The notes beneath the pieces were generated by a model, which saw only the letters and a program-made list of their open reading frames with translations, had not been told where the DNA came from and did no database searches. The position numbers were made by a program, and so were the translations under genes. Of a DNA stretch of 64,000 nt, positions 47,579-58,655 are shown in pieces (the stretch's first letter is position 1; every line of letters starts with the position of its first letter). The DNA comes from Linnemannia elongata (lineage: Eukaryota; Mortierellomycota; Mortierellomycetes; Mortierellales; Mortierellaceae). Where the stretch lies: NCBI GenBank assembly GCA_036320915.1, contig JAXBDG010000003.1:1364001-1428000 (forward strand), given 5' to 3'.

Positions 47579-47709
47579 CACGGTGATGAAAGCTGTTTTC
47601 TTTTCCTTTTTTCTCTCTTCAGCTCACCCTCGCCCCACTCTCTCTCTCTCTACACCAGCTCCTCCTCCCCCTTCTCCAGACCTCAAAAAAGTCTAACCAA
47701 CCCCTAACA

Positions 47710-49944
47710 ATGCGTTTGTCAACCGCCCTGCTCTCGGTGGCTTCAGCCATCGTGTTTGCAGTCTCATCCTCCGAGGCCGTCAACAACCCCGTTGTCGCCG
47801 GATACCTCCTCCTCAACCCGACTAACGGACCCGCTAAGCTCAAGGCCCTCGCCGACAACGCCGCTAACATCCCCGTCAACCGAATCTTTTTGGCATTCGC
47901 TCGTCCCGGTATGGTCTACGTTCCCGGTTCCAACACCCTTGAACGCGTTGGACTGGCCTACGGTACCTCGGGAGATTATGGTTTCGCGGATCTTAAGACT
48001 CAAGTTGCAAAGCTTAAGGCTGGAGGTGTTGAGGTCTTCCTGTCGATGGGAGGATGGAACTATGGTTGCTTCCCTGTAAGTATACATTTTTTATTGCTGC
48101 TCCTAGCTTGTTATTGAGTATTTTGATCTCCACGAAACGCGTTTAACATTTCCTTCTTCCCTTTAATTTCTTTTGAACACAGTACGTTTACACGTACTAC
48201 TCCGTCGGAGGCTACGGAACCTCGACTCCTAACTACTACAAGATCCAAGAGAACGGTGGATCGCTCGCTTCCTGCACAGAGGCCAACATGTGGTGCTACA
48301 CCTGCGAGCCTAAATCCGAGGGCACCGTCCTTGCAGATTTCGACATCTTCCCCGAGCCCACCAACTCGTCCGTCTGGCAGGCTGCTATGACTTACGTCAA
48401 GGCCGGTGCCAAGGGAGATGCTCCTGTTTTCCACCCTGAAATGGTCCCTGGAACTCAATGGAAGGATCCCAAGAACCAGCAGACTAACTTGGTCCCTGGT
48501 GATGGATACTATGCCAAGGTCAACCGCGACCCTTACCAGGATCTCGTCTACCTCGGAAAGGACCTCGGCTTGACCGGTGTTGATATCGACTATGAAGAGA
48601 TGTGGCACGCTGATTACTACAGTAGGAAACTCGTTTCTTGATGCTTTAACGTCAAAAAAAGCATCGTTTATATGCTTTCAAGGGCAAATGAAAGTGAAAA
48701 CTAACCATTGCGCGCGTCTTTTTTTCTTTTGTTTCATTTCTTTTTCTTAGAGAACGGTCCTGCTGCCGGGTAAGTCGCGAAACTGAACGGCTACATTTCG
48801 CACACGTAAAACAAGGTCGCCTCATACTTACTTTGGTTCTTCCCATTTCTTCACCAACCTCCATAGCCCCTGGACTAACCACCAGACCACGTACAAGTAT
48901 GCCGCCATCATGCAAGATGTCCGCCTCAGCATCCAAGCCATCGCCCCCGACATGCTCCTTGCCACTGCCGCCTCGGCCGCCGGAGGTCTCTCGACCAACT
49001 GGTGGGGTGGAAACCTCAAGAACATCTGGTACAACTTGAACAAGTGGTACCCCGATCTCTACAGCTTTGTCGCCACTACCGGAGGAGTCAACGTCATGAC
49101 CTACGATCTTTCCAACAACCAGCAGTACTACGAGTGCCCCGACGCCAACACCTGCTCCCTCAGCGCCCAGGTCAACTACTACATGAAGTCCTATGCCGAC
49201 AACAACATGCTTGCCCATGTCGGATACGAGATTGGAACCCCTGCTTACCCCGACTATAACCACGATGCTGCCCATCAGTTGCCCTTGATCCAGTCCGAGC
49301 TTTCCGCCATCCTTGCCGTCCAGGGTGCTAAGGGAGGTTTCTTCTGGGAGTTGTACAAGGGTATTGGCAAGCAGCCCAACAACGTCGAGGTCAGCTCCGT
49401 TGCTCAGCAGATCTGCAAGGCCGCTCTTGGAGCCAACACCCCCCGTTGCGCTGGATCCATCCCTCAGCCCGGCGGAGGATCGACCTCCACTGCTTCGCCC
49501 ACCGTCACCGTCACCGTCTCGCCCACCGTCTCGCCTACCACTACCCCTAGCACCACCACCACCACCTCCGGCGGCGGTCAATGCACCCTCCCTGCCTGGT
49601 CTGCCTCCACCGCCTACTCTGGCGGCGCCAAGGTCTCGTACAACGGTCGTCAGTACACCGCTCAGTGGTGGACCCAGGGCAACGTCCCCTCGTCTGGATC
49701 TCCTTGGGTTGACGATGGTGCTTGCTCCGGTACTGGTCCCACTCAGACTGCCACCCCTGGCTCGTGCAGTGGTACTTCCGCCTGGTCGTCAGCTACTGCC
49801 TACTCTGGCGGAGCCAAGGTCACCTATGGAGGATTCTTGTACACCGCCCAGTGGTGGACTCAGGGCGAAACCCCTGGCTCTGCTGCCGTCTGGTCCAAGG
49901 GAGCTGCCTGCTCCGGCACTCTCCGCCGTCGCCTCTACTTCTAA
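47710..49944 (+). CDS. Secreted GH18 chitinase with two CBM5/12-like repeats
   Basis: Endo- or exo-acting chitinase for wall remodelling or attack on chitin. Four exons: 47710-48075, 48183-48621, 48751-48769 and 48867-49944, giving 633 aa. Signal peptide MRLSTALLSVASAIVFAVSS. The GH18 barrel contains FLSMGGWNYG and the catalytic motif GVDIDYEE (about 252-259), with Glu as proton donor; the usual first Asp/Gly of DGxDxDxE is replaced by Thr-Gly (LTGVDIDYE), which is common in variants. Exon 3 is only 19 nt. A Thr/Ser/Pro linker follows the barrel, then two CBM5/12-type repeats (about 513-562 and 573-625), each with YSGGAKV.Y and YTAQWWTQG, the chitin-binding aromatic set. The protein ends within about ten residues of the second repeat. 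No GPI signal. Confidence 0.93.
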
Positions 49945-50724
49945 GGTTATGAGCTGGTTTTTGCAAGGGATACCGAAAGAACACCATGCACGCAAACATA
50001 CAAAAAAAAAAAAGACGAGCTGAGCTCTCTTTTTCTCTTTATATATTAACAAAAAGCAAACAATAGCAATAAGCAACGATGGCAGGGCCAGCGTTTCCTA
50101 CAAAAAGAAGAATTTAGTTTTTTTATTATCATCACGATCGATCGTTGAAAGGAATAAAAGAACACTTTGAAGATTGTAAATTTGTTCAGACAACGCAACA
50201 AAACAAAGGTACAAAACGAGAGAGAGAAAAAAATAATGTGATCAAACTTCCCTCTTGTCACGAATTCCATCGCCTGGGATTGGCTGACGGTTAACTGTCT
50301 GCCTGAAGATGAAGAGAAGAATGGTGGGCGTGAATTCATTTTGGTTCTTGGAAAGTAACGATGATTTTCTCGGCAGTTGTATCATGGAGGATGTAAGCTG
50401 TGTGTCTCAAGCAGGTGGTTTGTCTTCTTTTCTCGTTCCCTCACACTAGACCTCGTCATCCCTTCCTCTTGTGCCTCTGAAAGGAACGCCTGTCCTTTTG
50501 TTGGAGGAGGCATGAGCAGAAAAGATATGAGAAAAAAAAGGGGCGCGTATGGCAGGCTGTTGTCAAAATCCACATGAATAATTTCCATTTTTGACTGAGG
50601 GTGCACCGACCAACAGTGCTAGCAAAAAAAAAGACTTGCTTTCGTTGGCGTAGAAAATAAAAGTCATTGCAATAAAAAAAATAAAAAAAATAAAAATGAT
50701 CTCACCACCTTTCTCTCTCTCGCC
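49945..50724. other. Intergenic: chitinase 3' flank and SH4 promoter
   Basis: 780 nt without a recognisable gene. Just before SH4 there is an AT-rich block with three ATAAAAAAA-like units (about 50650-50698); AAAATAAAAG near 50655 may serve as a TATA element. Confidence 0.5.
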
Positions 50725-52706
50725 ATGTCACACTTCCTCCTGTCCAAGTCATCTCGCTTACTTTTTCGATCCTCCTTCACTCGTCCACGTCTGCTACACC
50801 ATAGCGGCACGATTTCGCTCGCAAGAACCATATCCACTACTACTTCTAGCGCAGATGTCCCTGCCGCCAGCCCCAGTTCGGCGTTCTTGAATAACTTGCC
50901 CGCAATTCTGGAGAAGGCTCGGGTCGATGGAGGTATCCCAGGCATGAGTGTTGCCATTATGTACAAGGGCGAGATTGTTTTTGCTCAGGGCTTTGGCAAA
51001 CGTAACCTCAAGGACCCATTTACCAAAGAGGTACACATCAAACAACAACAACAACAACAAAAATGCAATTGCAACAGCAGTATATCATTCATTAGTTTCG
51101 ACGATAAACTCAATTTCGTTCTCACGGTGTTTTTTTTTGCCGCCAAAACATGTCTCCTCCTTGTAGACTGTGTCACATATCGCATCGGTGACAAAGGCAT
51201 TTACTGCGACAGCAATTGGCGAGCTGGTTGCCGAAGGAAAAGTGGATTGGGATAAGACACCAGTCTCTGAATACCTCCCCGAGTTCCAACTCAAGGACCC
51301 GATCTTGACTTCGCAATTGACTTTTGCTGACATGCTATCGCATCGTACAGTAAGTCTTTTTTTTCATTTTCTTTTGGCTTTGGTATGCATTATCTTGATG
51401 TTGCAGATAACCCAACAAAGATTTTTATTCCCTTTTTCATCCATAGCCAGTCCCAACCGTTGACTTCGCATGGTTCAGGAGTAAGGAGGCGACAAGGACA
51501 CATATCAAACAGCTGAGGCACCTCGACTTGCCCTCCTCAAAGCTGTCGCCCACCATCAACTACAACAACATCATTTACGCCGTTGCAGGAGAAGCGGTAG
51601 CCAATGTGGCTGGAATATCGTATCGAGAGTTGATCAGTGTCAAGCTATTCGAACCTTTGGGATTCAGGAATGCAGGACTTTCACAGCTGGAGATGGCGAA
51701 ACATCCCGATTTCGCAATGCCCTACGACGCTGCCACGTTTGAGGATGCAAGGAACGGGATTCACGAAGAAGGGTACATCGACGAGATCTCAATGGCCGAC
51801 GCACCTGCAGGCGACATATACATGAACGTCATGGATCTGGCCAAGTGGGGAAGGATAATTCTGAAGGAGGGGGAGCTCGATGGAAAACAGATCCTGAACA
51901 AGGAGAGTATTCAGGAGACACTGAAGCCGCACAGCATTGTGTATCATCCTGAGCGTCGCCGTGACTTTGGACCAACTACAGGATATGGCCTCGGCTGGAT
52001 GCTGGACTCTTACAAGGGTCGTACCATCATTCAGCATGGTGCGTGCGTTTTTATTTTTCCTCACCCCCACCTTTTTTCTTGAGATTGGCAAAACGAAACA
52101 GAAAAAGGCACTGACGAGGGTCTTTTTTTTATGTGTCCGTTAGGTGGATGCAACGCTGGATACAGGTCGAATTTGGCGTTCTACCCTGACGACGACTTAG
52201 TCGTCGCTCACCTCGCTAACATCTACATCACCGAGCTCCCAACCAACCTACCTTACTACATCGCCGACGGACTCCTAGACCTCCCCAAAACGACCGACTG
52301 GATGAACGAGGTCACCCCCAACACAACTCAGGAGACCTATGACACCTTCGCCATGATCAGAAACGGCGACCTCCCCGAACGTATCGATGGCAAACCCTGC
52401 AATCACGAGCTAATTGCCTATGTCGGTGACTACGTCCACCCCGTCCATGGCAAGGTCACAGTTACCCTCCAGGAGGATGACAACAACGGCGGTATCTTGC
52501 ATATGAGGCTCAGGACCTTGGAGAGCAAACTGAACCACTACCACTACGAAACATTCAAAGGATACGTGCACGACTTTACGTTGAAGGGTAACATCCTGTT
52601 CACATTCCAGACGTGCAGTAAAGGAGACGTGGATGCCATTCACATCACCATTATGGGTTCAGATCCTACACCTTTCAAGAAGACGGATAAGGTTCCCGAA
52701 CCCTAG
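50725..52706 (+). CDS. SH4: beta-lactamase-like serine hydrolase, mitochondrial-type N-terminus
   Basis: Paralogue of SH1-SH3 and first gene of the right-hand array; 547 aa. Exons: 50725-51030, 51167-51349, 51447-52038 and 52144-52706. Motifs: S-V-T-K (Ser109, Lys112), N-Y-N-N, and H-G-G split by intron 3 (about 360-362, QHGGCNAGYRS). A C-terminal domain follows (IAYVGDYVHPVHGKVTVTLQ). The first 45 residues are unlike the other copies: they are rich in Arg, Ser and Leu and lack acidic residues (FLLSKSSRLLFRSSFTRPRL), so a mitochondrial presequence is likely. A (CAA)n tract lies in intron 1. Polyadenylation signal AATAAA at 52794-52799. Substrate unknown; LACTB, a mitochondrial family member in animals, is a functional analogue only by fold and location. 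Confidence 0.87.
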
Positions 52707-52793
52707 AAAGCATCTCCCTCTCGAACAAGGAAAGGATTAGGATTGCAATTGTTCTTTGCCATATATAGGGCCATTTTCGTTAGCAATTGAAGA

Positions 52794-52799
52794 AATAAA
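52794..52799 (+). terminator. Polyadenylation signal of SH4
   Basis: AATAAA about 90 nt after the SH4 stop codon on the sense strand. Confidence 0.45.
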
Positions 52800-53270
52800 T
52801 GGTTGTGTTGTTATGCATGTGCATGAGAAAGAAAAGATTTTCTGTAGGCCAAGAAAGAAAAATATGGTGTAATGTGTTCATGAAGCACGGACTAGACATA
52901 ACGGCCCCCATCTTCCATTTGATCATTTGATCCTTTGGGCGCGCCAAGAATCGAAAATTAAACATGGGAACACAAAAAAAAAAAAAAAAAAAATGGCTAT
53001 ATTCCAATGGACGACTTTCTATCGAGGCTTGGCAATTTTAGTGTCTGCTTAACGGTTTTTGTTCTTTTTCTCCTTCTGCTCACAAACTCAAATTGCACGG
53101 ACACGTAAACATAAGGAAAGGAACGACTGATGAGACAAATTGGTTTTTTGTTCCTAGGATTATGTTTGTGGGATCAGTGCGTTTGCCATTGGTACCCAAA
53201 TAAGGGACAGAAACGATTGCAAATGAAAAGTAATCAGACAAAACTAACTCTTGGAGCGTTGACATCCATG

Positions 53271-53288
53271 TATAAAAACATATAAAAA
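53271..53288 (+). promoter_or_regulatory. Tandem TATA boxes of SH5
   Basis: TATAAAAA occurs twice, ten nt apart (53271 and 53281), about 128-145 nt upstream of the SH5 ATG. Confidence 0.55.
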
Positions 53289-53415
53289 CAAGAGCTGTTC
53301 TTAGTTTTTTTCCTCATCATAATCGCAAGCACTCTCTGTCGAAAAGTCACCTCTCCTTCTTCTTAGTTAGCGCTCAACCAACCAGTCACCCATTATTTTA
53401 TCAATACAGGAAACC

Positions 53416-55377
53416 ATGGCCCGCACCAACACTGACACCTCTGTTTCCATCGCCAACAAGGACAAACATGAATTCTTGAACAACTTACCCGCTGTCCTAG
53501 AGAAGGCTCGCGCCGATGGAGGAATCCCCGGAATGAGTGTCGCCATTCTCTATAAGGGTGAACTTGTCTTTGCGCAAGGATTCGGAAAGCGCAATCGGAA
53601 TGATCCTTTCACCAAGGAGGTACAGTGAAAAAAAGGCAACGCGTTGCTATGGTTCCTATGACCCTGTACGTCCGACCATACTTTCTCACGATAGTTTTTG
53701 CCGCCAAATTTTTCTCAATCTTGTAGACCGTGTCCCACATCGCATCGGTCTCCAAGGCGTTCACCGCGACGGCAGTGGGCGAGTTGGTTGCAGAAGGGAA
53801 GGTTGACTGGGACAAAACACCAGTATCCCACTACCTCCCAGAGTTCCAGCTGAAGGATCCCGTTCTCACCTCACAATTGACGTTCGCTGACTTGTTGTCA
53901 CACCGTACAGTAAGTATATTAGCCGATCCAAACACCTTTTTTTGTTGGTATTTTTTTTGTGCAACACCAAGAGTGAATACTAACCAATTTGTTTTTATCT
54001 CCCTATCTAGCCTGTTCCTTCGGTGGATATTGCATGGTTCAGGAACGAGCTGCCTCCCCGAGTCCTCATCAGTCAACTGAAGCACCTTGACATGCCCTCC
54101 AAGATGTCACCCTTCCTCAACTACAACAACATCATGTACGCTGTCGCAGGAGAAGCAGCCGCCAATGTCGCCGGGATGTCATATGCCGAGCTGATTGAAA
54201 CCAAGATCTTTGATCCCCTCGGTTTGAAAGATGCTGGACTCTCCTTGCCAGAGATGAAGCGCCGTCCTAACTATGCTATGCCCTATGTTGCTGCGTCGTA
54301 CGAGGAGGCCAAGAAGGGAGTCTTTGAGGAGGGGTACATGGATGAGATCCCAATGGCCGATGCACCTGCTGGAGATATCTACATGAACGTCGTGGATCTG
54401 GCCAAGTGGGGCAGTGTGATCATGAAGGAGGGGGAGCTCGATGGAAAGCAGGTCTTGAACAAGGAGAGTATCCAGGAGACGCTCAAGACTCAAAGCTGTG
54501 CGCCTCTTCCACAGCGTCGACGCAACTTTGCGCCCACTCTTGGATATGGATTTGGATGGATGTTGGACACCTACAAGGGCCACACATACATGCAGCATGG
54601 TATGTACTTTTCATTCTATTTATTGTTTTATCCATTCGTTGAAAAGAAGAAAAAGCCCATGTCATTTTTGCTACCCTTCAGGAGATCGAGTACCTCAAAG
54701 GTTATGTCAACTTTTTTGGGGGCAAAGGTTTCAACACAGAGCGAGCACTAACTGATCCCTTTCTCTGTATGTTGTCTACCTAACCTACCATAGGTGGAGG
54801 CAACCCAGGATACAGATCCAACCTGGCATTCTACCCAGACGACGACCTTGTGGTCGCCTGTTTGACCAACATCGACATCACCGATTTCCCCTCAAAGCTG
54901 TCCTTTTATATCGCGGATGGCCTCCTGGGTCTGCACAAAACTGACGACTGGATCAACGAGACATTTCTAAAGAGGACCCAGGAATTCTACGAAATGTCCG
55001 CCAAGATGGAAGTCGGCAACATTCCTAAACGCCTCGAGAACAAACCTTACACCCACGAGTTGGTCGATTATGTTGGTGAATACACCCACCCCGTCTATGG
55101 CAAGATCGCCGTCACCCTCGAGAAGGATGGCGGAAAAGCCTTGCATATTAAACTCAGGACATTGGAGAGTGGACTGGAGCATTACCATTTCGAGTCGTTC
55201 AAGGGTCGTATGCAGGACTTTGCGATAAAAGGAAGTGTGTTATTGACATTCGTCACTGGCGCCAATGGTGATGTTCAAGCGGCGGAGGTCATCCTTCCTG
55301 GAAAACTTGACGCTTTGACTTTCAAGAAAGCAGAGGTCTCCAAGACTGGCGAAGCTGCTGCACCCAAGGAGGAGTAG
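53416..55377 (+). CDS. SH5: beta-lactamase-like serine hydrolase
   Basis: Paralogue, 519 aa. Exons: 53416-53619, 53727-53909, 54011-54599 and 54794-55377. Motifs: S-V-S-K (Ser75, Lys78), N-Y-N-N and H-G-G across intron 3 (QHGGGNPGYRS). C-terminal domain with VDYVGEYTHPVYGKIAVTLE. The short N-terminus (MARTNTDTSVSIANKDKHEF) has no signal peptide, so cytosolic. Intron 3 (194 nt) is the longest of its introns. The tail AAPKEE resembles the ends of SH2 and SH3 (AAKEE). The 3' flank has AATAAA at 55406 followed at once by A23. Substrate unknown. Confidence 0.88.
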
Positions 55378-55405
55378 ATTTCCTCTCTCCCCTTATATGC
55401 ACTTC

Positions 55406-55437
55406 AATAAAATCAAAAAAAAAAAAAAAAAAAAAAA
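55406..55437 (+). terminator. AATAAA followed by A23 after SH5
   Basis: The polyadenylation hexamer at 55406-55411, 29 nt after the stop, is followed within a few nt by a genomic run of 23 A (55415-55437). It looks like a poly(A) tail in the genome, but SH5 retains its introns, so it is not a simple retrocopy; read it as a hexamer plus homopolymer. Confidence 0.5.
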
Positions 55438-56174
55438 TGCGTCTATTAGCATTCAAGGCTGACTTTTTAGATTGGGCGCAAGCAAATGATGGTAAAATTC
55501 CTTGAGAGCGTTACACATTTCATGTTACAACTGGGCTTTTTTGTTCTCTAGCTTCGCAAGTCTTGGCAAATGACGACGAAAGGGATTGATTCTACCGTTG
55601 ATCGTAGATCGGAATCGGATGAGGCGCGAAACTGTTTCAAAAGTGTGGCCTTGCAATGTTGGGCTGAAGGGAGGCAACCCAAGAGCGAACCCAGGACGAG
55701 TGGGATAGAAGAAAGAAGAATGAGGAGTCTGGGGAAGCAGTGGGATAGAAGGGAAATAAATTTGAGGCGTGGAACAATATAGCAACCTTGAATGGAGCTC
55801 AGGGTTCAAGGGAGCAAGGCAACGGGTTGTCTCAGCTGTGGTTGTAACCAGGGTTGGAGCCACGCCACTTTCGCCAGGGGTCGGCGCACCTTGTGTTACT
55901 GGCGGATAATTGACTTAAAAAAATGAGCTGTTGATGCATACGGTCGGTATATCGACACCCTCATTCTTACAAGACCTGCTACACTTTTCAATTAAATGTG
56001 TACGCGAATTACTAATAAAACAGCCAGCATGGTTCTTGCAGTGGTCTATCTATTTCAGCACTCATTTCAAGACGTCCATGCAAAAGACATGTCCAACTGG
56101 TTTGCCCGTTTTTGTCACACCTACTCCACTGCTAAGTGGCTGGTTCCAATTGCTACAGCGCAGACCTGCAGAAG

Positions 56175-56182
56175 TATAAAAG
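56175..56182 (+). promoter_or_regulatory. TATA box of SH6
   Basis: TATAAAAG about 67 nt upstream of the chosen SH6 ATG (56242). Confidence 0.6.
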
Positions 56183-56241
56183 GTGACCGCCCATGCAAAG
56201 AACTCCTTTAAGTCAATTCACCATTCTTGTTCCTTCACATC

Positions 56242-57586
56242 ATGATTAGTCCACTTTTCAACCCTCTCCTTCTGGTTTCCTCAGTCCTCCTTTGTCATGT
56301 TACACTCATTCCATCCGTCGCCGCCCAAAAAAAAGTAAATGTGACACAAGAACACGATCCCAAGGCTTTCCTCGCCAGCCTTCCCAACGTCCTCGAGAAG
56401 GCTCGTGCCGACGGCGGTGTCAAGGGCATGAGTGTCGCCGTTATCCATAAAGGTGAACTCGTCTTTGCTCAAGGATTCGGAAAGCGCAACCGCAACGATC
56501 CATTCACTAAGGAGGTAATTGAAACTTTTCATGTCAACAGCGCTCTATTTTTTTTTTCGCGCGAACATATTCATTCATTTTTTCTCGCGATATTTTTTTT
56601 GACACGAAAAAATAACCTCCCACTCACGTCTCTATCCAGACGGTGACACATATCGCGTCCGTTTCCAAAGCATTCACCGCCACCGCGGTCGGAGAACTGG
56701 TTGCCGACGGCAAGGTTGACTGGAACGAGACACCCGTCTCCCATTACCTCCCCGAGTTTCAATTGAAAGATCCTGCCCTGACCGCTCAATTGACATTTGC
56801 CGATTTGTTGTCCCACCGAACCGTGAGTTTATACTCTGTCTTTTTTTTAGTCCATTGCGTAGCTTTTGCTATTTTTTTTCATTGTACTGATGTACATGCA
56901 CCTGACTAAAAGTTACTCCTTGTATTGTTTTCTCAATTATATACAGCCCGTCCCCACAATTGACTCAGCATGGTACAGGAACAGTAAGCCTGTCAGAGAA
57001 CTCATTAAGCAACTGAGACACCTCGACTTGCCAACAGCCAAGATGACTCCCTTTGTAAACTACAACAACATCCTGTACGCCGTCGCCGGAGAAGCCGCCG
57101 CCAACGTCGCTGGAATGTCGTACCCCGAGTTAATCAAGAGCAAAATCTTTAAACCCCTTGGTCTGAAGAGCGCCGGACTTTCGCAGCCCGAGATGGCTAA
57201 ACAGTCCAACTACGCGCTGCCTTATGACGCCGCTTCCTTTGACGATGCCAAGAAGGGCATTTACGTGGAGGGTTTTATCGATCCGATCCCGATGCCCGAT
57301 GCCCCAGCTGGAGACATTTTCATGAACGCGATGGATCTGGCTCAGTGGGGACGCGTGATCTTGAAGGAGGGAGAGCTGAATGGCAAGCAGATTTTGAACA
57401 AGGAGAGCATCCAGGAGACCCTCAAGTCTCAGAGTATCGTGGATGATGAGGAGCGTCGACAAGGGTTTGCACCTACTGTTGGGTATGGGTTTGGTTGGTT
57501 GTTGGACTCTTACAAGGGCCACACTTGTTTCAGACACGGTACGTCTTCTTTTTTCAGTTGTTCTGTTGTGTTCTCTCCTGCCTGCG

Positions 57587-57620
<34 letters not shown>

Positions 57621-58204
57621 GAGAACAACATTCTGACTAAATAACTGTACTTGTGTAAACAATAGATGGATCGAACCCAGGGTACCAATCGATTTTGGCC
57701 TTTTTCCCATACGACGATCTTGTCATTGCCCTCTTGACCAACGTCGACAACACCGATCTCCCCAACAGCTTGCCCTATTACATCGCTGACGGAATGTTGG
57801 GTTTGCCAAAGTCGATCGACTGGCTGTCGGTTACTGTTGAAAAGACAAAGGAGTTGTACGCCAAGGGTGGTGATGACTTGCCGGATCGGATCGCGAACAA
57901 ACCTCCCAGTCATAAGTTGGTCGAGTATGCCGGCGAGTACAACCATCCCATCTATGGTACAATCGTCATCACTCTCCAGAAGGACGGAAAGGCCCTGCAT
58001 ATGAAGCTCAGGACTTTGGAGATCCAGTTGGAGCACTACCACTACGAGTCGTTCAAGGGTCCTGTCCATGAGTTCGGATTGAAGGGGAACGTGTTCTTGA
58101 CCTTCGTCACGGGTGCCAAAGGCGATGTTGGAGTGGTGGAGGCTCTTCTTCCTGAGGAGTCTGATCCTTTGACGTTTGAGAAAGCGGAGGAGGAGGAAGA
58201 GTAG
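56242..58204 (+). CDS. SH6: beta-lactamase-like serine hydrolase, secreted
   Basis: Paralogue, 528 aa. Exons: 56242-56514, 56640-56822, 56947-57538 and 57666-58204. The start at 56242 gives a clear signal peptide (MISPLFNPLLLVSSVLLCHV, cleavage likely after SVAAQ), unlike its neighbours, so the enzyme is probably secreted or enters the secretory route. Motifs: S-V-S-K (Ser98), N-Y-N-N; the third motif reads H-D-G (RHDGSNPGYQS) because intron 3 creates GAT instead of GGT. C-terminal domain VEYAGEYNHPIYGTIVITLQ. The protein ends in an acidic run (KAEEEEE) and lacks the KEE-type tail. Intron 3 contains A32 at 57587-57618. Just after the stop a CT-rich tract runs into T24 then A10. Substrate unknown. 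Confidence 0.88.
57587..57618 (+). repeat. A32 homopolymer in SH6 intron 3
   Basis: Thirty-two A inside the intron that splits the third active-site motif of SH6. SH3 has A31 (T on its sense strand) in the same intron. Confidence 0.8.
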
Positions 58205-58235
58205 TTCCCCTTCCCCTCTCTCCCCCTCTCTCCCC

Positions 58236-58269
58236 CTTTTTTTTTTTTTTTTTTTTTTTAAAAAAAAAA
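58236..58269. repeat. T24 followed directly by A10 after SH6
   Basis: A self-complementary T/A junction in the 3' flank of SH6, preceded by a (CCCCTCT) repeat. It could form a hairpin or be an A/T-tract nucleosome-free element. Confidence 0.65.
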
Positions 58270-58492
58270 TGTATTTGGTCATAGATTGTGTTATTAAAAC
58301 GAGTGAGAAACGTGCAATGTACGCAAGGGTGACTGTGGTAACTTGGCGCAAGCAATCTTATGTTGATTCTGACGAGAAGCAATCACCATGCTACAAACTC
58401 CAAAACCACAGTCAAGTTTAAGGAACACAAGCACGAGTGTGATAATTGCCTAAAAGTAAACCGCACCACTCCTACATTGTCGATATTTTTGG

Positions 58493-58655
58493 TGGATCCA
58501 ACCCACTCTGTCTGTCGAATCTGGCGCGCTTCCCCGATGACGATATTGTCGTGGTACACTTGACTAACATCGAGATCACCGTGCTCCCAAAGGTGTCCTT
58601 GTCGGTGTTGAGGTTTAAAAAGACAGAAGCCGGTGCAGCACATAAGGAGGAGTAG
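58493..58655 (+). pseudogene. Decayed exon 4 of an eighth hydrolase copy
   Basis: GGSNPLCLSNLARFPDDDIV then VHLTNIEITVLPK matches the beginning of exon 4 in SH7 (GGSNPGYQSNLAFFPDDDLV, then HLTNIDITELP). The frame then jumps to VSLSVLRFKKTEAGAAHKEE and stop, which is the end of the exon. About 120-130 codons of the C-terminal barrel are deleted between the two parts. No exon 1-3 sequence is recognisable just upstream, so the SxxK and YxN motifs are gone. It is a remnant of a tandem duplicate, not a working gene. Confidence 0.8.

Larger units (their letters stand above)
44824..47709. other. Large intergenic region before the chitinase
   Basis: 2.9 kb with no convincing gene on either strand. 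It contains CA-rich and GA-rich microsatellites (about 44845-44940, 45418-45465), a G-rich spot near 45190-45205, a T17 run near 46178-46194 and a (CT)n run near 46675-46700. The last 130 nt are the chitinase promoter. The longest minus-strand frame (45372-45836) has low-complexity Leu/Pro sequence and no domain. Confidence 0.5.
52707..53415. other. Intergenic: SH4 3' flank and SH5 promoter
   Basis: Contains an A20 tract (about 52974-52993), a T-rich zone and tandem TATA boxes before SH5. No gene seen. Confidence 0.55.
55378..56241. other. Intergenic: SH5 3' flank and SH6 promoter, with a dispersed repeat
   Basis: No gene. A stretch at about 55640-55830 (TTGGGCTGA, GGCAACCC, GGAGCTCAGGGTTCAAGGG) resembles the flank between SH6 and SH7 near 58850-58940, which supports duplication units that include the spacers. 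A TATA box lies just before SH6. Confidence 0.5.

Noticed and set aside
55406..55437. Genomic poly(A) after SH5 as a sign of retroposition
   Set aside because: SH5 keeps all three introns in conserved phase, so it is not a processed copy. Similar A runs are common across the window.
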